Assembly (NCBI GenBank): GCA_002345565.1
Contig: DDVS01000001.1
Coordinates: 862,712-926,711, forward strand
Length of the DNA stretch: 64,000 nt
Source of the DNA: Flavobacteriales bacterium UBA2306
GTDB lineage: Bacteria; Bacteroidota; Bacteroidia; Flavobacteriales; Weeksellaceae
Direction of reading: 5' to 3'
Shown here: positions 8,395-17,844 of the stretch, in pieces
Position numbering within the stretch: position 1 is the stretch's first letter
Layout of the letters: each line of letters opens with the position of its first letter
Translations under genes and position numbers: made by a program
Notes under the pieces: model-generated
Database searches by the model: none
Seen by the model: the letters and a program-made list of their open reading frames with translations, nothing else
Told to the model about the DNA's origin: nothing

Positions 8395-11280
8395 TTAGAA
8401 AGTGGCTTTTAGTCCTAATGTTAATATTCTTGTGATTGGATATGTTCCAAAGTTATTTTCCGGAGAATAGGTATCTTTCATTTTGGTGAAATAATAGAGA
8501 TTATTTCCTCTTGCATAGATATTTAATCCTTTAAGAAAGCCAATCTGATCAAGGTATTTTTTAGGCAAGTTATATCCTATAGAAACGTTTCTAATCGTTA
8601 CATAAGAAGCGTCCTGAATTCTGAAAGCATTAGCAAACAGAGAGTATTTATTCGTTGGATCCGGCATTGGATAATTACCATTCGGGTTGGTTGGTGTCCA
8701 ATAATTAACGGCAACTGCATTGCTATCTCCTGCGGAGTTCATTGTTGGAAGATAATAATTGATTTTATCTCCGCCTATTACAGCTTCTATCAAGAAATCC
8801 AGTTGAAAATTTTTATAAGTGAATGTACTTCCAAAACCGCCATACCAATCCGGGTTTGAATTATAAAGAATTTTATCCGCATCGGTAATTTTACCATCGC
8901 CATTGGTATCCTTGATTTTTGGTGATCCAGGACCCCAGGTAGAACCATGAAGAGCTGTAGCCTGTGCTTCCTCTCCAAATTGATAAACACCCTCATAAAC
9001 ATACTCTCGAAACATCCCTCTGACAGGATAACCAATAAACCAATTGTTAGCCAAATCATCTACCGGATTTCCGTTACTATCTTCATTATTTCTAGATAAT
9101 TTTACGATTTCATTTCTCTCCCGTGTCCAGTTGGCATTGATGGTCCAGTTGAGCTGATTTTCAGATTTGGCACGTAGCACATCTGCTTTTAAAGTAACCT
9201 CTAATCCGTGATTATCAATTTGCCCAACATTACTTATTGTTTGGCTGGCACCGAAAGGAACAATAGGAACATTTTCTCTCATAATTCCATCGATATTTTG
9301 AGAAGTATAATATTCTACAGACCCCGTGATTCTATTTCCAAATAAACCAAAATCTACCCCGGCATTAAATTGCTTGCTGGTTTCCCATTGTAAATTGGGG
9401 TTTCCGATAAATCCGGTATTAGGAATAAATCCGGTACTTAATGTTCCTCCAAAAGGATATTGGGATGTAGAAGCAAATGTTAAATATGGAAAATATGGAT
9501 TATTAACAAGACCCGTTGGAATCTGTTGATTTCCACCTGTTGCATAACTAAACCTGAATTTTAAAACATCTAGATTTTTAACATCGCTTAAGAAACTTTC
9601 TCTGTCCGCATTCCAGGCTAATGATACAGAAGGAAATGTTCCCCATCTGTTACCGTCAGCAAATACAGACGTTCCATCTCTTCTAATAGATGCAGTTAAA
9701 ACATATTTGTCTGCAAAGGTATAGTTAACTCTTCCTACCAAGTAGGCTAGACTTCTATCATTAGTCCAGGTATTAGCAGAGCTATTTTCGTTGGTAACTG
9801 TGTTCATCCCATAATAACCAAGCAAATCATAAGACATTGGGTCTGCTGAAGAACCATTTCCTATCATAGTTTGCCCGTCTCCCATAATTCTTTGATAACC
9901 TGCAACTACCGTTGCTCCTATGTCATGTTTTTCTCCTAATCGTTTTTTGTAAGTGAAGATATTATCCAAAAGATAGTTTTTTACGGTACCATTGGAGATG
10001 CTGATTCTTCTAGCTCTACCACTTCTATCACCAGTATCATAAAGGGAGGAATAGAATGAACGGTATAGCTCATCTCTTATATCTATAGTAGAGTTTAATC
10101 TATAAGTTAAACCGTCTAAGATTTTGAACTCTACAAAAGGACTTACAATTAAATGTTTTACATCTCTGTCCACTTCAGATTGTTGGTATTTGAACAAAGG
10201 ATTGTATTGGAATTGACTCCCAATAACTGCTGCTGTCAAAGAGCCATCCGCATTATAAATATTTCCAAGTGGTGAGTTATTTACAAAATTGATGAAGCCC
10301 TGATTGGTACTTCTGGCGTCTATTGCCAGTCCTCTTTCATCTGCTGTACTGGTAGAATAGTTTATATTAGCCCCAACGGTTAATCTGTCCGATGCTTTAT
10401 AGTCTGTATTTAATCTAAAAGAATATCTTTTGTAGTCGGAGTTGATAATTACGCCATCTTCCAGATAGGCGTTGGCATTCATATAGTATGAAAATTTATC
10501 ATCTGCCCCTCTTACAGAGAAATTATAGTTATTTTGAGTTCCATTTTTTATAAGGATTTTATGCCAATCCACAGATTTACCTGCGGCATAATTATTAAGC
10601 ATAATCGGATCAGAAATCACATCCGAAACACCATAATAATTGTTTGTCAAACCTCTCTTTCCATCAATTCTGTACTGCACATATTGATCGGCATTCATCA
10701 ATCTTGGGGTTTGAAGCACATCAATAAAACCTGTAGAAGTATCAAAGGAATATTCCGGTTTTCCTTTTCTTCCTTTTTTGGTGGTAATGAGAATAACACC
10801 ATTAGATCCTTGTACACCATAAATAGCTGCTGCACCCAGATCTTTTAAAATACTTATATCCTGAATGTCCTCTGAGTTAAATTCGGCAAGATTGGAATCG
10901 TTTACCGGGATTCCATCCACAACAACAAGCGGTTTAGAATCAAGATTAAAAGACTTTGGACCTCTTAATTGAAAGCTAATACCCTGCCCTGGTTGTCCAC
11001 TACTTCTGGTAACTCGCAAACCGGCCACTTGCCCTCTTGTAGCTTCCATTACATTGGGAACGGGTGTTTTTTCTAAAATTTCTCCGGACAAAGTGGTTAT
11101 AGCACCGGTTACATTTTTCTTCTGCATACTTCCATAACCAACCAAGATAACTTCTTCTATCTTTTTTTCTTTAGTCGTAGTATCCTTTTTTGTCTGAGCA
11201 AAAACGGAGGTTGTCGAGAATAAAGTCATCGCAAAAAATAATGCGGCTTTATTATGACCTACAAAATAAAATCTGTTCAT
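8395..11280 (-). CDS. SusC/RagA family TonB-dependent transporter
   Basis: A 961-residue outer-membrane receptor. After the signal peptide the TonB-box-like stretch EEVILVGYGSMQKKNVTGAI comes at once, then the plug domain (EDIQDISILKDLGAAAIYG, NGVILITTKKG) and a long beta-barrel ending ITRILTLGLKATF with terminal Phe. The carboxypeptidase-regulatory-like domain found at the N-terminus of many SusC proteins is absent, which explains the short length. It imports oligosaccharides using TonB energy, paired with the SusD downstream. It follows xylose isomerase by 22 bp. Confidence 0.95.
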   Translation of the reverse strand: MNRFYFVGHNKAALFFAMTLFSTTSVFAQTKKDTTTKEKKIEEVILVGYGSMQKKNVTGAITTLSGEILEKTPVPNVMEATRGQVAGLRVTRSSGQPGQGISFQLRGPKSFNLDSKPLVVVDGIPVNDSNLAEFNSEDIQDISILKDLGAAAIYGVQGSNGVILITTKKGRKGKPEYSFDTSTGFIDVLQTPRLMNADQYVQYRIDGKRGLTNNYYGVSDVISDPIMLNNYAAGKSVDWHKILIKNGTQNNYNFSVRGADDKFSYYMNANAYLEDGVIINSDYKRYSFRLNTDYKASDRLTVGANINYSTSTADERGLAIDARSTNQGFINFVNNSPLGNIYNADGSLTAAVIGSQFQYNPLFKYQQSEVDRDVKHLIVSPFVEFKILDGLTYRLNSTIDIRDELYRSFYSSLYDTGDRSGRARRISISNGTVKNYLLDNIFTYKKRLGEKHDIGATVVAGYQRIMGDGQTMIGNGSSADPMSYDLLGYYGMNTVTNENSSANTWTNDRSLAYLVGRVNYTFADKYVLTASIRRDGTSVFADGNRWGTFPSVSLAWNADRESFLSDVKNLDVLKFRFSYATGGNQQIPTGLVNNPYFPYLTFASTSQYPFGGTLSTGFIPNTGFIGNPNLQWETSKQFNAGVDFGLFGNRITGSVEYYTSQNIDGIMRENVPIVPFGASQTISNVGQIDNHGLEVTLKADVLRAKSENQLNWTINANWTRERNEIVKLSRNNEDSNGNPVDDLANNWFIGYPVRGMFREYVYEGVYQFGEEAQATALHGSTWGPGSPKIKDTNGDGKITDADKILYNSNPDWYGGFGSTFTYKNFQLDFLIEAVIGGDKINYYLPTMNSAGDSNAVAVNYWTPTNPNGNYPMPDPTNKYSLFANAFRIQDASYVTIRNVSIGYNLPKKYLDQIGFLKGLNIYARGNNLYYFTKMKDTYSPENNFGTYPITRILTLGLKATF

Positions 11281-11302
11281 AAATTTTTAACTTATAGTGG
11301 TT

Positions 11303-12631
11303 TTATATATACATATTTACAATCGCTTCGAAAAGCTCTTGTTTGCCGCTTTTTGGCTGAGGCTCTCCTAATTCGTGCGCCATTTTTTGAAGATCTTCTA
11401 ATGACAATTTTCCCTCCTCAAAAGCTTTCCCATTTCCACTATCAAAAGAGGAATAACGGTCTGTTCTCAACTTGTTGTAATCCGATTTCTCCAGAATGTC
11501 GGCTGCTACCAAAAGTCCTTTGGCAAAAACATCCATCCCGGAAATATGAGAAATAAACAAATCCTCCATATCTATAGAATTTCTTCTGATTTTAGCATCA
11601 AAGTTGACTCCGCCGGTTCCCAATCCTCCACCAGGAATAATTGCTAACCAGGCTTGTGCTAGATCATAATAATCAATCGGGAATTGGTCTGTATCCCAAC
11701 CATTTTGATTATCGCCACGGTTCGCATCTATACTTCCCAGCATTCCTGCATCTACAGCCGCCTGAACGTCGTGCTCGAATGTGTGACCAGCCAATGTAGC
11801 ATGATTTACTTCAAGATTCAGTTTAAAATCTTTGTCTAGACCATAATGTCTCAAGAATCCGATTACTGTTTCTGCATCGTAGTCATACTGATGTTTTGTC
11901 GGTTCCATCGGTTTTGGTTCAATAAGGAAAGTCCCTTTGAAACCTTGGCTTCTTGCATAATCTCTAGACATTGTAAGAAATCTCGCCAAGTGTTCTTTTT
12001 CACGTTTCATATCGGTATTTAGAAGACTCATATAACCTTCTCTTCCGCCCCAGAAAACATAATTTTCACCTCCTAGGGCTATGGTTGCATCAATGGCATT
12101 TTTAACCTGAGTTCCAGCGCAAGCCACAACATCGAAGTTTGGATTGGTAGAAGCTCCGTTCATATATCTCTCGTGAGAAAAAACATTGGCAGTTCCCCAA
12201 AGTAGTTTGATTCCAGAAGCGGCTTGCTTTTCTTTAGCATAATCTACAATTGCCTGAAGGTTGGATTCGTATTCTTTCCAGCTATTACCTGCATCTACTA
12301 AATCTACATCGTGGAAACAGTAATATTCGAAACCCATTTTGGTCATAAATTCGAAACCTGCATCCATTTTGTATTTTGCTCTAGAAACGGCGTCGTTGCC
12401 AATATTCCAAGGATGATGAATGGTTCCTGCGCCAAATGGATCGCTACCATCTGCACACAGTGTATGCCACCAGGCCATCGCAAAACGCATCCACTCTTTC
12501 ATGGGTTTTCCCATCACTATTTTTTCGGCATCATAATAGCGAAATGCCATTGGATTTCTACTTTCTTTTCCTTCAAATTTAATTTGTTCGATACCTGGAA
12601 AAAACTCTTTAGTTCCTTTTAAAATGTTCAT
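11303..12631 (-). CDS. xylA: Xylose isomerase
   Basis: A 442-residue class II xylose isomerase: WWHTLCADGSDPFG, the catalytic stretch YYCFHDVDLVDAG (His107, Asp110), metal-binding TFLIEPKPMEPTKHQYDYD, and NLEVNHATLAGHTFEHDV. It converts D-xylose to D-xylulose in the cytoplasm. It lies downstream of xylB after a 114-bp gap that may hold its own promoter, and just upstream of susC. Catabolic and uptake genes are therefore in one run. Confidence 0.97.
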   Translation of the reverse strand: MNILKGTKEFFPGIEQIKFEGKESRNPMAFRYYDAEKIVMGKPMKEWMRFAMAWWHTLCADGSDPFGAGTIHHPWNIGNDAVSRAKYKMDAGFEFMTKMGFEYYCFHDVDLVDAGNSWKEYESNLQAIVDYAKEKQAASGIKLLWGTANVFSHERYMNGASTNPNFDVVACAGTQVKNAIDATIALGGENYVFWGGREGYMSLLNTDMKREKEHLARFLTMSRDYARSQGFKGTFLIEPKPMEPTKHQYDYDAETVIGFLRHYGLDKDFKLNLEVNHATLAGHTFEHDVQAAVDAGMLGSIDANRGDNQNGWDTDQFPIDYYDLAQAWLAIIPGGGLGTGGVNFDAKIRRNSIDMEDLFISHISGMDVFAKGLLVAADILEKSDYNKLRTDRYSSFDSGNGKAFEEGKLSLEDLQKMAHELGEPQPKSGKQELFEAIVNMYI

Positions 12632-12692
12632 GATTTTTCTTATTATTTAATATTATTTTTTTTAAAATTTTGCATAGGAATTACCATTTCAC

Positions 12693-12707
12693 TGATTTCA
12701 AAAATCA
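12693..12707 (-). promoter_or_regulatory. Small inverted repeat in the xylB-xylA gap
   Basis: The 114-bp gap between xylB and xylA holds TGATTT-CAA-AAATCA, 62-76 bp before the xylA start, in otherwise AT-rich DNA. It may be an operator or a weak attenuator. No clear TAnnTTTG box was found beside it, so a separate xylA promoter is only possible. Confidence 0.3.
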
Positions 12708-12745
12708 GCAACTATATGATTTACAAAAATTTACAATGATTTCTT

Positions 12746-14230
12746 TTAAATAACCTGCTTAAGATAATCTCTCCATCGGGAGTAAGCTTCTAAATATTGA
12801 TCTCTTTTTTCTGTTTCTGGTTCTATTACTGCAATTTTCTCTAAGGAAGAGAATGCCTCTTGGGAGTTTTTGTAAAATCCTAATCCTATCCCTGCCGCTC
12901 TTGCTGCACCAACAGCGCCATCTGTATCAAACAATTCAATCACCGAATTACTGATGCTTGAAAGCGATTGTCTAAATATGGAACTTAAAAACATATTCGC
13001 ATTCCCAGCACGAATCACCTGGATGTCTATTCCCATATGTCTCATAATATCCATTCCATATTCGTATGAGAAAACAATCCCTTCCTGCGCAGCTCTCAAA
13101 ACATCGCCTTTGGAGTGGATATTAAAATTGATTCCATGGATGGAACAATGCGTGTCTTTATTTTCCAAAACCCGTTCTGCCCCGTTACCGAAAGGAATAA
13201 TACTTAAGCCTTTTGATCCTATAGGTGATAGAGAAGCGAGTTCATTCATATCACCATAGGAAGAGAGGGAGGTGGCAAAATTATGTTTCATCCAAGAGTT
13301 GAGGATGCCGGTTCCGTTGATACAAAGCAAAACGCCTAATCTAATCTGCTCTGGTGTATAATTCACGTGGGCAAAAGTGTTGACTCTGGAATGCTTGTCA
13401 TAATCCAGCTTGTCCAGAACTCCATAAACAACTCCCGATGTTCCCGCTGTGGAAGCGATTTCCCCAGGATTAAAAACATTAAGCGACAACGCATTATTCG
13501 GTTGGTCGCCGGCTCTGTAGGTAATAGGTGTTCCTTTTTTCAGTCCTAATTCCTGCGCTGCAGATGCAGAAACTGTGGCTTGCAAACCAAATGTGGGAAC
13601 AATCTCCGGAAAGAATGCTTGAGGAATGCCGTAATAATCTAATACATCTTTGGATAAAGTATTGTTTTTAAAATCCCAAAAAATCCCTTCGGACAAACCT
13701 TCTATCGTGATGCCTGTTTCCCCGGAAAGTTTCATCGCAATGTAATCTCCCGGAAGCATTATTTTGTCAATTTTTTCAAATAGCTCTGGTTCGTTTTCTT
13801 TAACCCAGGCTAGTTTGGAGGCTGTAAAATTACCTGGAGAGTTGAGAAGATGAGAAAGGCATTTCTCCTCACCTATATCTTGAAATGCTTTTTCCCCATA
13901 AGATACAGCTCTGCTATCGCACCAGATGATGGATGGTCTCAGCAGATTTTGATCTTTGTCCACCATAATAAGACCGTGCATTTGCCAGGTAATCCCAATC
14001 GCTTTAATATCTTCTGCATCTATACTGGCTTTTTGCATCACAGATTCGTGAGCTAATTTTAGATTTATCCACCAGTCTGCGGGATTTTGTTCTGCCCAAC
14101 CAGGTTTTTCTGCCATAATTTTCATTTCTTTCTTTGGGGAAAAGTCAGAAGCTATCACTTTTCCACTAGAAGCTTCTATCAAGCAAACTTTTACGGAAGA
14201 ACTCCCTATGTCGTATCCAAGCAAATACAT
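12746..14230 (-). CDS. xylB: Xylulokinase
   Basis: A 494-residue FGGY-family sugar kinase. It begins with the ATPase motif YLLGYDIGSSSVKVCLIE and shows AIGITWQMHGLIMVD, RPSIIWCDSRA, YRAGDQPNNALSLNVFNPGE and the C-terminal RAGNANMFLSSIF segment. The ATPase fold and its neighbour xylA indicate phosphorylation of D-xylulose to xylulose 5-phosphate. It follows the regulator gene by 14 bp, so both are probably one transcript driven from the intergenic region to the right. Confidence 0.95.
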   Translation of the reverse strand: MYLLGYDIGSSSVKVCLIEASSGKVIASDFSPKKEMKIMAEKPGWAEQNPADWWINLKLAHESVMQKASIDAEDIKAIGITWQMHGLIMVDKDQNLLRPSIIWCDSRAVSYGEKAFQDIGEEKCLSHLLNSPGNFTASKLAWVKENEPELFEKIDKIMLPGDYIAMKLSGETGITIEGLSEGIFWDFKNNTLSKDVLDYYGIPQAFFPEIVPTFGLQATVSASAAQELGLKKGTPITYRAGDQPNNALSLNVFNPGEIASTAGTSGVVYGVLDKLDYDKHSRVNTFAHVNYTPEQIRLGVLLCINGTGILNSWMKHNFATSLSSYGDMNELASLSPIGSKGLSIIPFGNGAERVLENKDTHCSIHGINFNIHSKGDVLRAAQEGIVFSYEYGMDIMRHMGIDIQVIRAGNANMFLSSIFRQSLSSISNSVIELFDTDGAVGAARAAGIGLGFYKNSQEAFSSLEKIAVIEPETEKRDQYLEAYSRWRDYLKQVI

Positions 14231-14244
14231 TTTTCTAAAAAGTC

Positions 14245-14970
14245 TTATTTAATTAATTTGTTATTATTTTTCTTGTAAACTTTAGCATCAAATTTATAAT
14301 ACCTCGCTGCTCTGTGCGCCACATCTTTTTCTATCTCATCCAGCGGAATGATATAGCTGAAGGATGATATTTTTTTATGAAAATTCTTGATATCAATTTG
14401 CTTTTCACTCAGCGCGCTGTAAAGTTGATACAGTTGTCTGATGGTAAATTTCTTTGGTAACAATTCGAAAATGATAGAAAAATCGGATTCTATCCATTTT
14501 CTGATTTCTAGCAAAGACTCGTTAATGATTTGATTATGGTCAAAAGGCAAAGCAGGAACTTTATCTATAGGACACCAATCTACTGTATCATATTTTGAAC
14601 TGTTGATTTTATGATCAATTTTACAAAGGGACAAATACGCTACGGTGATAATCCTGTCAATATTATGCTTGTATTCTTTGTCCATCCATTTAATATCATC
14701 TGCATTGCTGGAACGTTTGGGATCCGCAAAACATTTGAATTGCTTGAGCACCATTTTTTTGATACCAGTTAACTCATGCAGAACTCTTTCTGCGGCGTCA
14801 TCCACATCTTCATCACTCAGGATAAGACTTCCAGGCAGTTTTTTCTGCTTTTCTGTAGGCAAATCATCCAAAAATCTCTGGGCCAATAAAATATTAAGTC
14901 GATTTTCATAATCGAAGCCAAATACGACACAATCTACAGAAACATAAGTATGAATAAAATTAGGGCTCAT
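14245..14970 (-). CDS. Nudix-fold/winged-helix transcriptional regulator of the xylose/xylan locus (AraR/NrtR type)
   Basis: A 241-residue protein with an N-terminal Nudix-like domain (VDCVVFGFDYENRLNILLAQR, LPGSLILSDEDVDDAAERVL) and a C-terminal winged helix (PKKFTIRQLYQLYSALSEKQ, then DIKNFHKKISSF). The Nudix box lacks the usual REXXEE catalytic pattern, so the domain probably senses a ligand instead of hydrolysing a substrate. Relatives in Bacteroidota regulate arabinose and xylose genes. Its position at the head of xylB-xylA-susCD and the palindrome at 15100-15117 support a local sugar-responsive regulator. The ligand is not shown by sequence. Confidence 0.85.
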   Translation of the reverse strand: MSPNFIHTYVSVDCVVFGFDYENRLNILLAQRFLDDLPTEKQKKLPGSLILSDEDVDDAAERVLHELTGIKKMVLKQFKCFADPKRSSNADDIKWMDKEYKHNIDRIITVAYLSLCKIDHKINSSKYDTVDWCPIDKVPALPFDHNQIINESLLEIRKWIESDFSIIFELLPKKFTIRQLYQLYSALSEKQIDIKNFHKKISSFSYIIPLDEIEKDVAHRAARYYKFDAKVYKKNNNKLIK

Positions 14971-14996
14971 TGTTTGTTAACATTTACGTAACATCA

Positions 14997-15004
14997 CAAA
15001 TATA
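14997..15004 (-). promoter_or_regulatory. Putative -7 promoter element of the regulator/xyl operon
   Basis: On the minus strand the sequence is TATATTTG, a match to the Bacteroidota -7 consensus TAnnTTTG, 26 bp before the regulator start codon. A clear -33 TTG partner is not obvious at the usual distance. Confidence 0.5.
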
Positions 15005-15099
15005 AAAATAGAATTGAGATAAAAAAATTTTTTTTCTATTACGCCCTATTTATCAGTATTTTACATATCGATTTTTTATGATATGAATTGTGTATAATT

Positions 15100-15117
15100 T
15101 ATGATAAGCTTATCATA
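15100..15117. promoter_or_regulatory. 18-bp perfect palindrome, candidate operator of the Nudix-type regulator
   Basis: TATGATAAGCTTATCATA is its own reverse complement and is the strongest palindrome in the gap. It lies about 100 bp upstream of the -7 box of the xylan operon. Related half-sites ATGATA(A/T)GAATTG occur about 25 bp to the left and 110 bp to the right. The symmetry suits a dimeric winged-helix protein; the link to this particular regulator is by position. Confidence 0.5.
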
Positions 15118-15804
15118 TTCATTACACCTATAACATTTGAAAACGGTCTGATTATATTGATTAAGCAAGGCTTATAAACCCTAATTTTAAATCAAAAAAA
15201 CACAATTAACATTTATGATAAGAATTGGATGGAAATAATCTAAATTTTTTTATAAAAAAGATTCAAAACACTTGTTTTAGGAGAAAGATATAATGAAAAA
15301 ACCAAATTTTTATTCCCCATTTTGAAGATCAAATTTGTAAATTTTATTAAATCTCTATTAATAAGTTATTAAAAAATGTATTTCTTTAATTTTAATCAAA
15401 ACAAATGTTTAATTTTTTTAGATTTAGAATTTTAAGGCTTGTGAAATATCAAATTTTTAATAGATATAGATTTAATAAAATAATCTTTTTAACCAAACAT
15501 CAATTATTAATTATTCAAAATCTGACAAAGGTCATTAAAATTTAAGATTTCTTAATAATTTAACTTTTTTTGTAATTTATCCAAAGTAATTCACGTGATT
15601 TCCATCATCATTTACTAACCTAACAAATATCATATTCAATTATTCATTAAGCAAATGATGAATTAAAAAATTAATTAATAATCAAGAATATACTTTTTTA
15701 TTGAATTAATAATAATAACAAACAATATTTAGATATATATCAATTAGCTCCCAAATCAAGATTTTTGTCATCATAAAAAAATTTAAAATAAATTAACATT
15801 ATTA

Positions 15805-15812
15805 TACCTTTG
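15805..15812 (+). promoter_or_regulatory. Putative -7 promoter element for the YceI/porin genes
   Basis: TACCTTTG matches TAnnTTTG exactly, 50 bp upstream of the ATG at 15863. The leader that follows is AT-rich. No clear -33 TTG is seen. Confidence 0.55.
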
Positions 15813-15862
15813 ATCCATCAAAACAGAAAGATATATAATTAATACAAATAAATTTTAACAAA

Positions 15863-16408
15863 ATGAAAACACCGAAAAATCTAATGAAGTCTATTTTACT
15901 ATTGGGAGTATTATTTTTAAGCCAGATTTTATTCGCCCAAAAATTAACCCTTCAGAATTCTAACATTAAAATTGACGGAACTTCTACATTGCACGATTGG
16001 ACAATGACCTCTACACAAGGCTCATTTGCCGGAAACCTAAGCGGAAATACAATTAATGATGTGAAGTTTGTTTTAAAATCAACCTCAATCAAGAGTAAAG
16101 AATCTGCAATGGATAAAAATGCTTACAAATCTTTACAAACTTCCAAATATCCCGAGATTACTTTTACAGCGCCATCTATTATAGTAGGCAGCTCTACCCT
16201 CAGCGGAAATCTTACTGTAGCAGGCACCACGAGAGGCGTTAAAATACCGGTAACGGTAACAAAAAGCGGTGACACTTACGTCATTAAAGGCAATACAAGA
16301 ATCAAAATGTCTGCCTTCGGGATTACACCTCCTAGCTTTATGATGGGAACTATTAAAACCGGAGATGATATTACCATCACCTTCAATGTTACCACCACTG
16401 CTAATTAA
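15863..16408 (+). CDS. YceI family periplasmic lipid-binding-like protein
   Basis: A 181-residue protein with signal peptide (MKSILLLGVLFLSQILFAQ) and one YceI lipocalin-like barrel: IKIDGTSTLHDWTMTSTQGS, MDKNAYKSLQTSKYPEITF and SAFGITPPSFMMGTIKTGDD. YceI proteins bind isoprenoid-type lipids in related folds, but the physiological role is unsettled. It starts a three-gene rightward block with a porin and a second YceI-like protein. Confidence 0.9.
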   Translation: MKTPKNLMKSILLLGVLFLSQILFAQKLTLQNSNIKIDGTSTLHDWTMTSTQGSFAGNLSGNTINDVKFVLKSTSIKSKESAMDKNAYKSLQTSKYPEITFTAPSIIVGSSTLSGNLTVAGTTRGVKIPVTVTKSGDTYVIKGNTRIKMSAFGITPPSFMMGTIKTGDDITITFNVTTTAN

Positions 16409-16451
16409 ATCAATAAATAAAACAAAAAATTAAATATTAAATTCTGTTATC

Positions 16452-17753
16452 ATGAAAAGAAATCTATTAAAAGTTAGCCTTTTAGCTGCTTTAGCAATCA
16501 CAAACTTAGGTTTTGCACAAGAACAACAATTGGATAATTTTAATCCTAGTGACAAAAGATCAATCAACGCTTTTGAGCCGAAAAAAGATTCTGTGACCAC
16601 ATTTGATCACCTTAGAGTAAAAATTGGAGGAGCTTTCGCTTTACAGTTTCAGGGATTGCAACACAAAAACACTTCTACCCCAGTAATAGTAAACGGAGTT
16701 AATACCAATCAATTATATAATATAGGAAACAACTTCAACCTTCCGACTGCCAATTTAGATATTGATGTAGCGCTTTACGATGGTGTTAACTTGCATTTGA
16801 GAACTTACCTGTCTTCTCGTCACCACAATGAGACTTATGTAAAAGGTGGGTATTTACAAATTGACAAACTGGATTTTATCCAAAAAGGATTTGCAGAAAA
16901 CCTGATGAAATATACTACCATCAAAGTAGGTCAAGATGAAATTAACTATGGCGATGCGCACTTTAGAAGAACAGACAACGCTTATTCTCTTACCAACCCA
17001 TTCATTGCAGGGAATTTATTGATGGATGCTTTTGCCACATTCCCATTTATGGAAGTTTACTATAGAAGAGACGGCTTTATTGGAATGGTGGGAGCTTCTA
17101 ACGGAAGATTGAACCAAACAGCAACCGGAGGTACAGCACCATCTTTATATGCAAAACTAGGCTATGACAAACAAATCAACAGCGATCTTAGAGTAAGACT
17201 AACAGGATCTGTTTACAACAACGCCAATAGCTCTAGATTGGATTTCTATAACGGAGACAGAGCGGGTTCTAGATACTATTTCGTAATGGAAAACACAGCA
17301 GCAACAGGGGCCAGCAGCTTAAACTCTGCGAAAGTAATTCCAGATTTTGCCAATAAAATGACGGCAGTAATGATTAACCCATTCATCCGATACAAAGGAC
17401 TGGAATTCTTCGGAACTTATGAAACCGTTAACGGTAGAAATCTTGCAGAAACAGACAGAAGAAGATACAGCCAATATTCAGCAGAGTTGCTTTACAGATT
17501 CGGACACGATGATAATTTCTACTTCGGAGGACGTTACAACAAAGCAGACGGAAAATTAGTTTCTACAGCTACCGTTCCTGGCAATGATATTGATGTAACA
17601 AGATACAACATTGGCGGCGGATGGTTCATGACAAAAAACATCCTTACAAAAATTGAATATGTTAACCAAAAATATGACGGTTACGCTCCTACCAGCATCT
17701 ACAATGGTGGTGAGTTCAAAGGATTCATAATAGAAGCAGCAATAGCTTTCTAG
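16452..17753 (+). CDS. Outer-membrane porin of the OprP/O (phosphate-selective porin) type
   Basis: A 433-residue beta-barrel protein with signal peptide (LLAALAITNLGFAQ). Barrel-like strands alternate with polar turns from about residue 50 to the end, including FMEVYYRRDGFIGMVGASNG and NIGGGWFMTKNILTKIEYVNQ, and the last residue is Phe (IIEAAIAF), as outer-membrane barrels require. It begins 43 bp after the first YceI gene and is followed by a strong terminator. Selectivity for phosphate or other anions cannot be told from the sequence. Confidence 0.85.
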   Translation: MKRNLLKVSLLAALAITNLGFAQEQQLDNFNPSDKRSINAFEPKKDSVTTFDHLRVKIGGAFALQFQGLQHKNTSTPVIVNGVNTNQLYNIGNNFNLPTANLDIDVALYDGVNLHLRTYLSSRHHNETYVKGGYLQIDKLDFIQKGFAENLMKYTTIKVGQDEINYGDAHFRRTDNAYSLTNPFIAGNLLMDAFATFPFMEVYYRRDGFIGMVGASNGRLNQTATGGTAPSLYAKLGYDKQINSDLRVRLTGSVYNNANSSRLDFYNGDRAGSRYYFVMENTAATGASSLNSAKVIPDFANKMTAVMINPFIRYKGLEFFGTYETVNGRNLAETDRRRYSQYSAELLYRFGHDDNFYFGGRYNKADGKLVSTATVPGNDIDVTRYNIGGGWFMTKNILTKIEYVNQKYDGYAPTSIYNGGEFKGFIIEAAIAF

Positions 17754-17771
17754 AAATTCAGTTAACAGAAG

Positions 17772-17805
17772 CAGAGGAAAAGAATGTTTTTCCTCTGTTT
17801 TTTTA
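17772..17805 (+). terminator. Intrinsic terminator after the porin gene
   Basis: The arms CAGAGGAAAA and TTTTCCTCTG flank a short loop and are followed by a run of T. It lies about 20 bp after the porin stop, so the second YceI-like gene probably needs its own promoter or read-through. Confidence 0.85.
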
Positions 17806-17844
17806 AATTTTAAATCATCGAGAAAACACCTAAAATATCAAATT

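Larger units (their letters stand above)
14971..15862. other. 890-bp AT-rich divergent intergenic region
   Basis: No credible gene on either strand. It separates the leftward xylan operon from the rightward YceI/porin genes and holds a -7 box for each side plus an 18-bp palindrome. The half-site ATGATA(A/T)GAATTG also appears near 15079 and 15214. The long A/T runs are typical of flavobacterial promoter DNA. An unannotated small RNA cannot be excluded. Confidence 0.6.

Noticed and set aside
12632..12745. Riboswitch before xylA
   Set aside because: The gap is only 114 bp, AT-rich, and holds a single 6-bp stem; no known aptamer pattern can be drawn.
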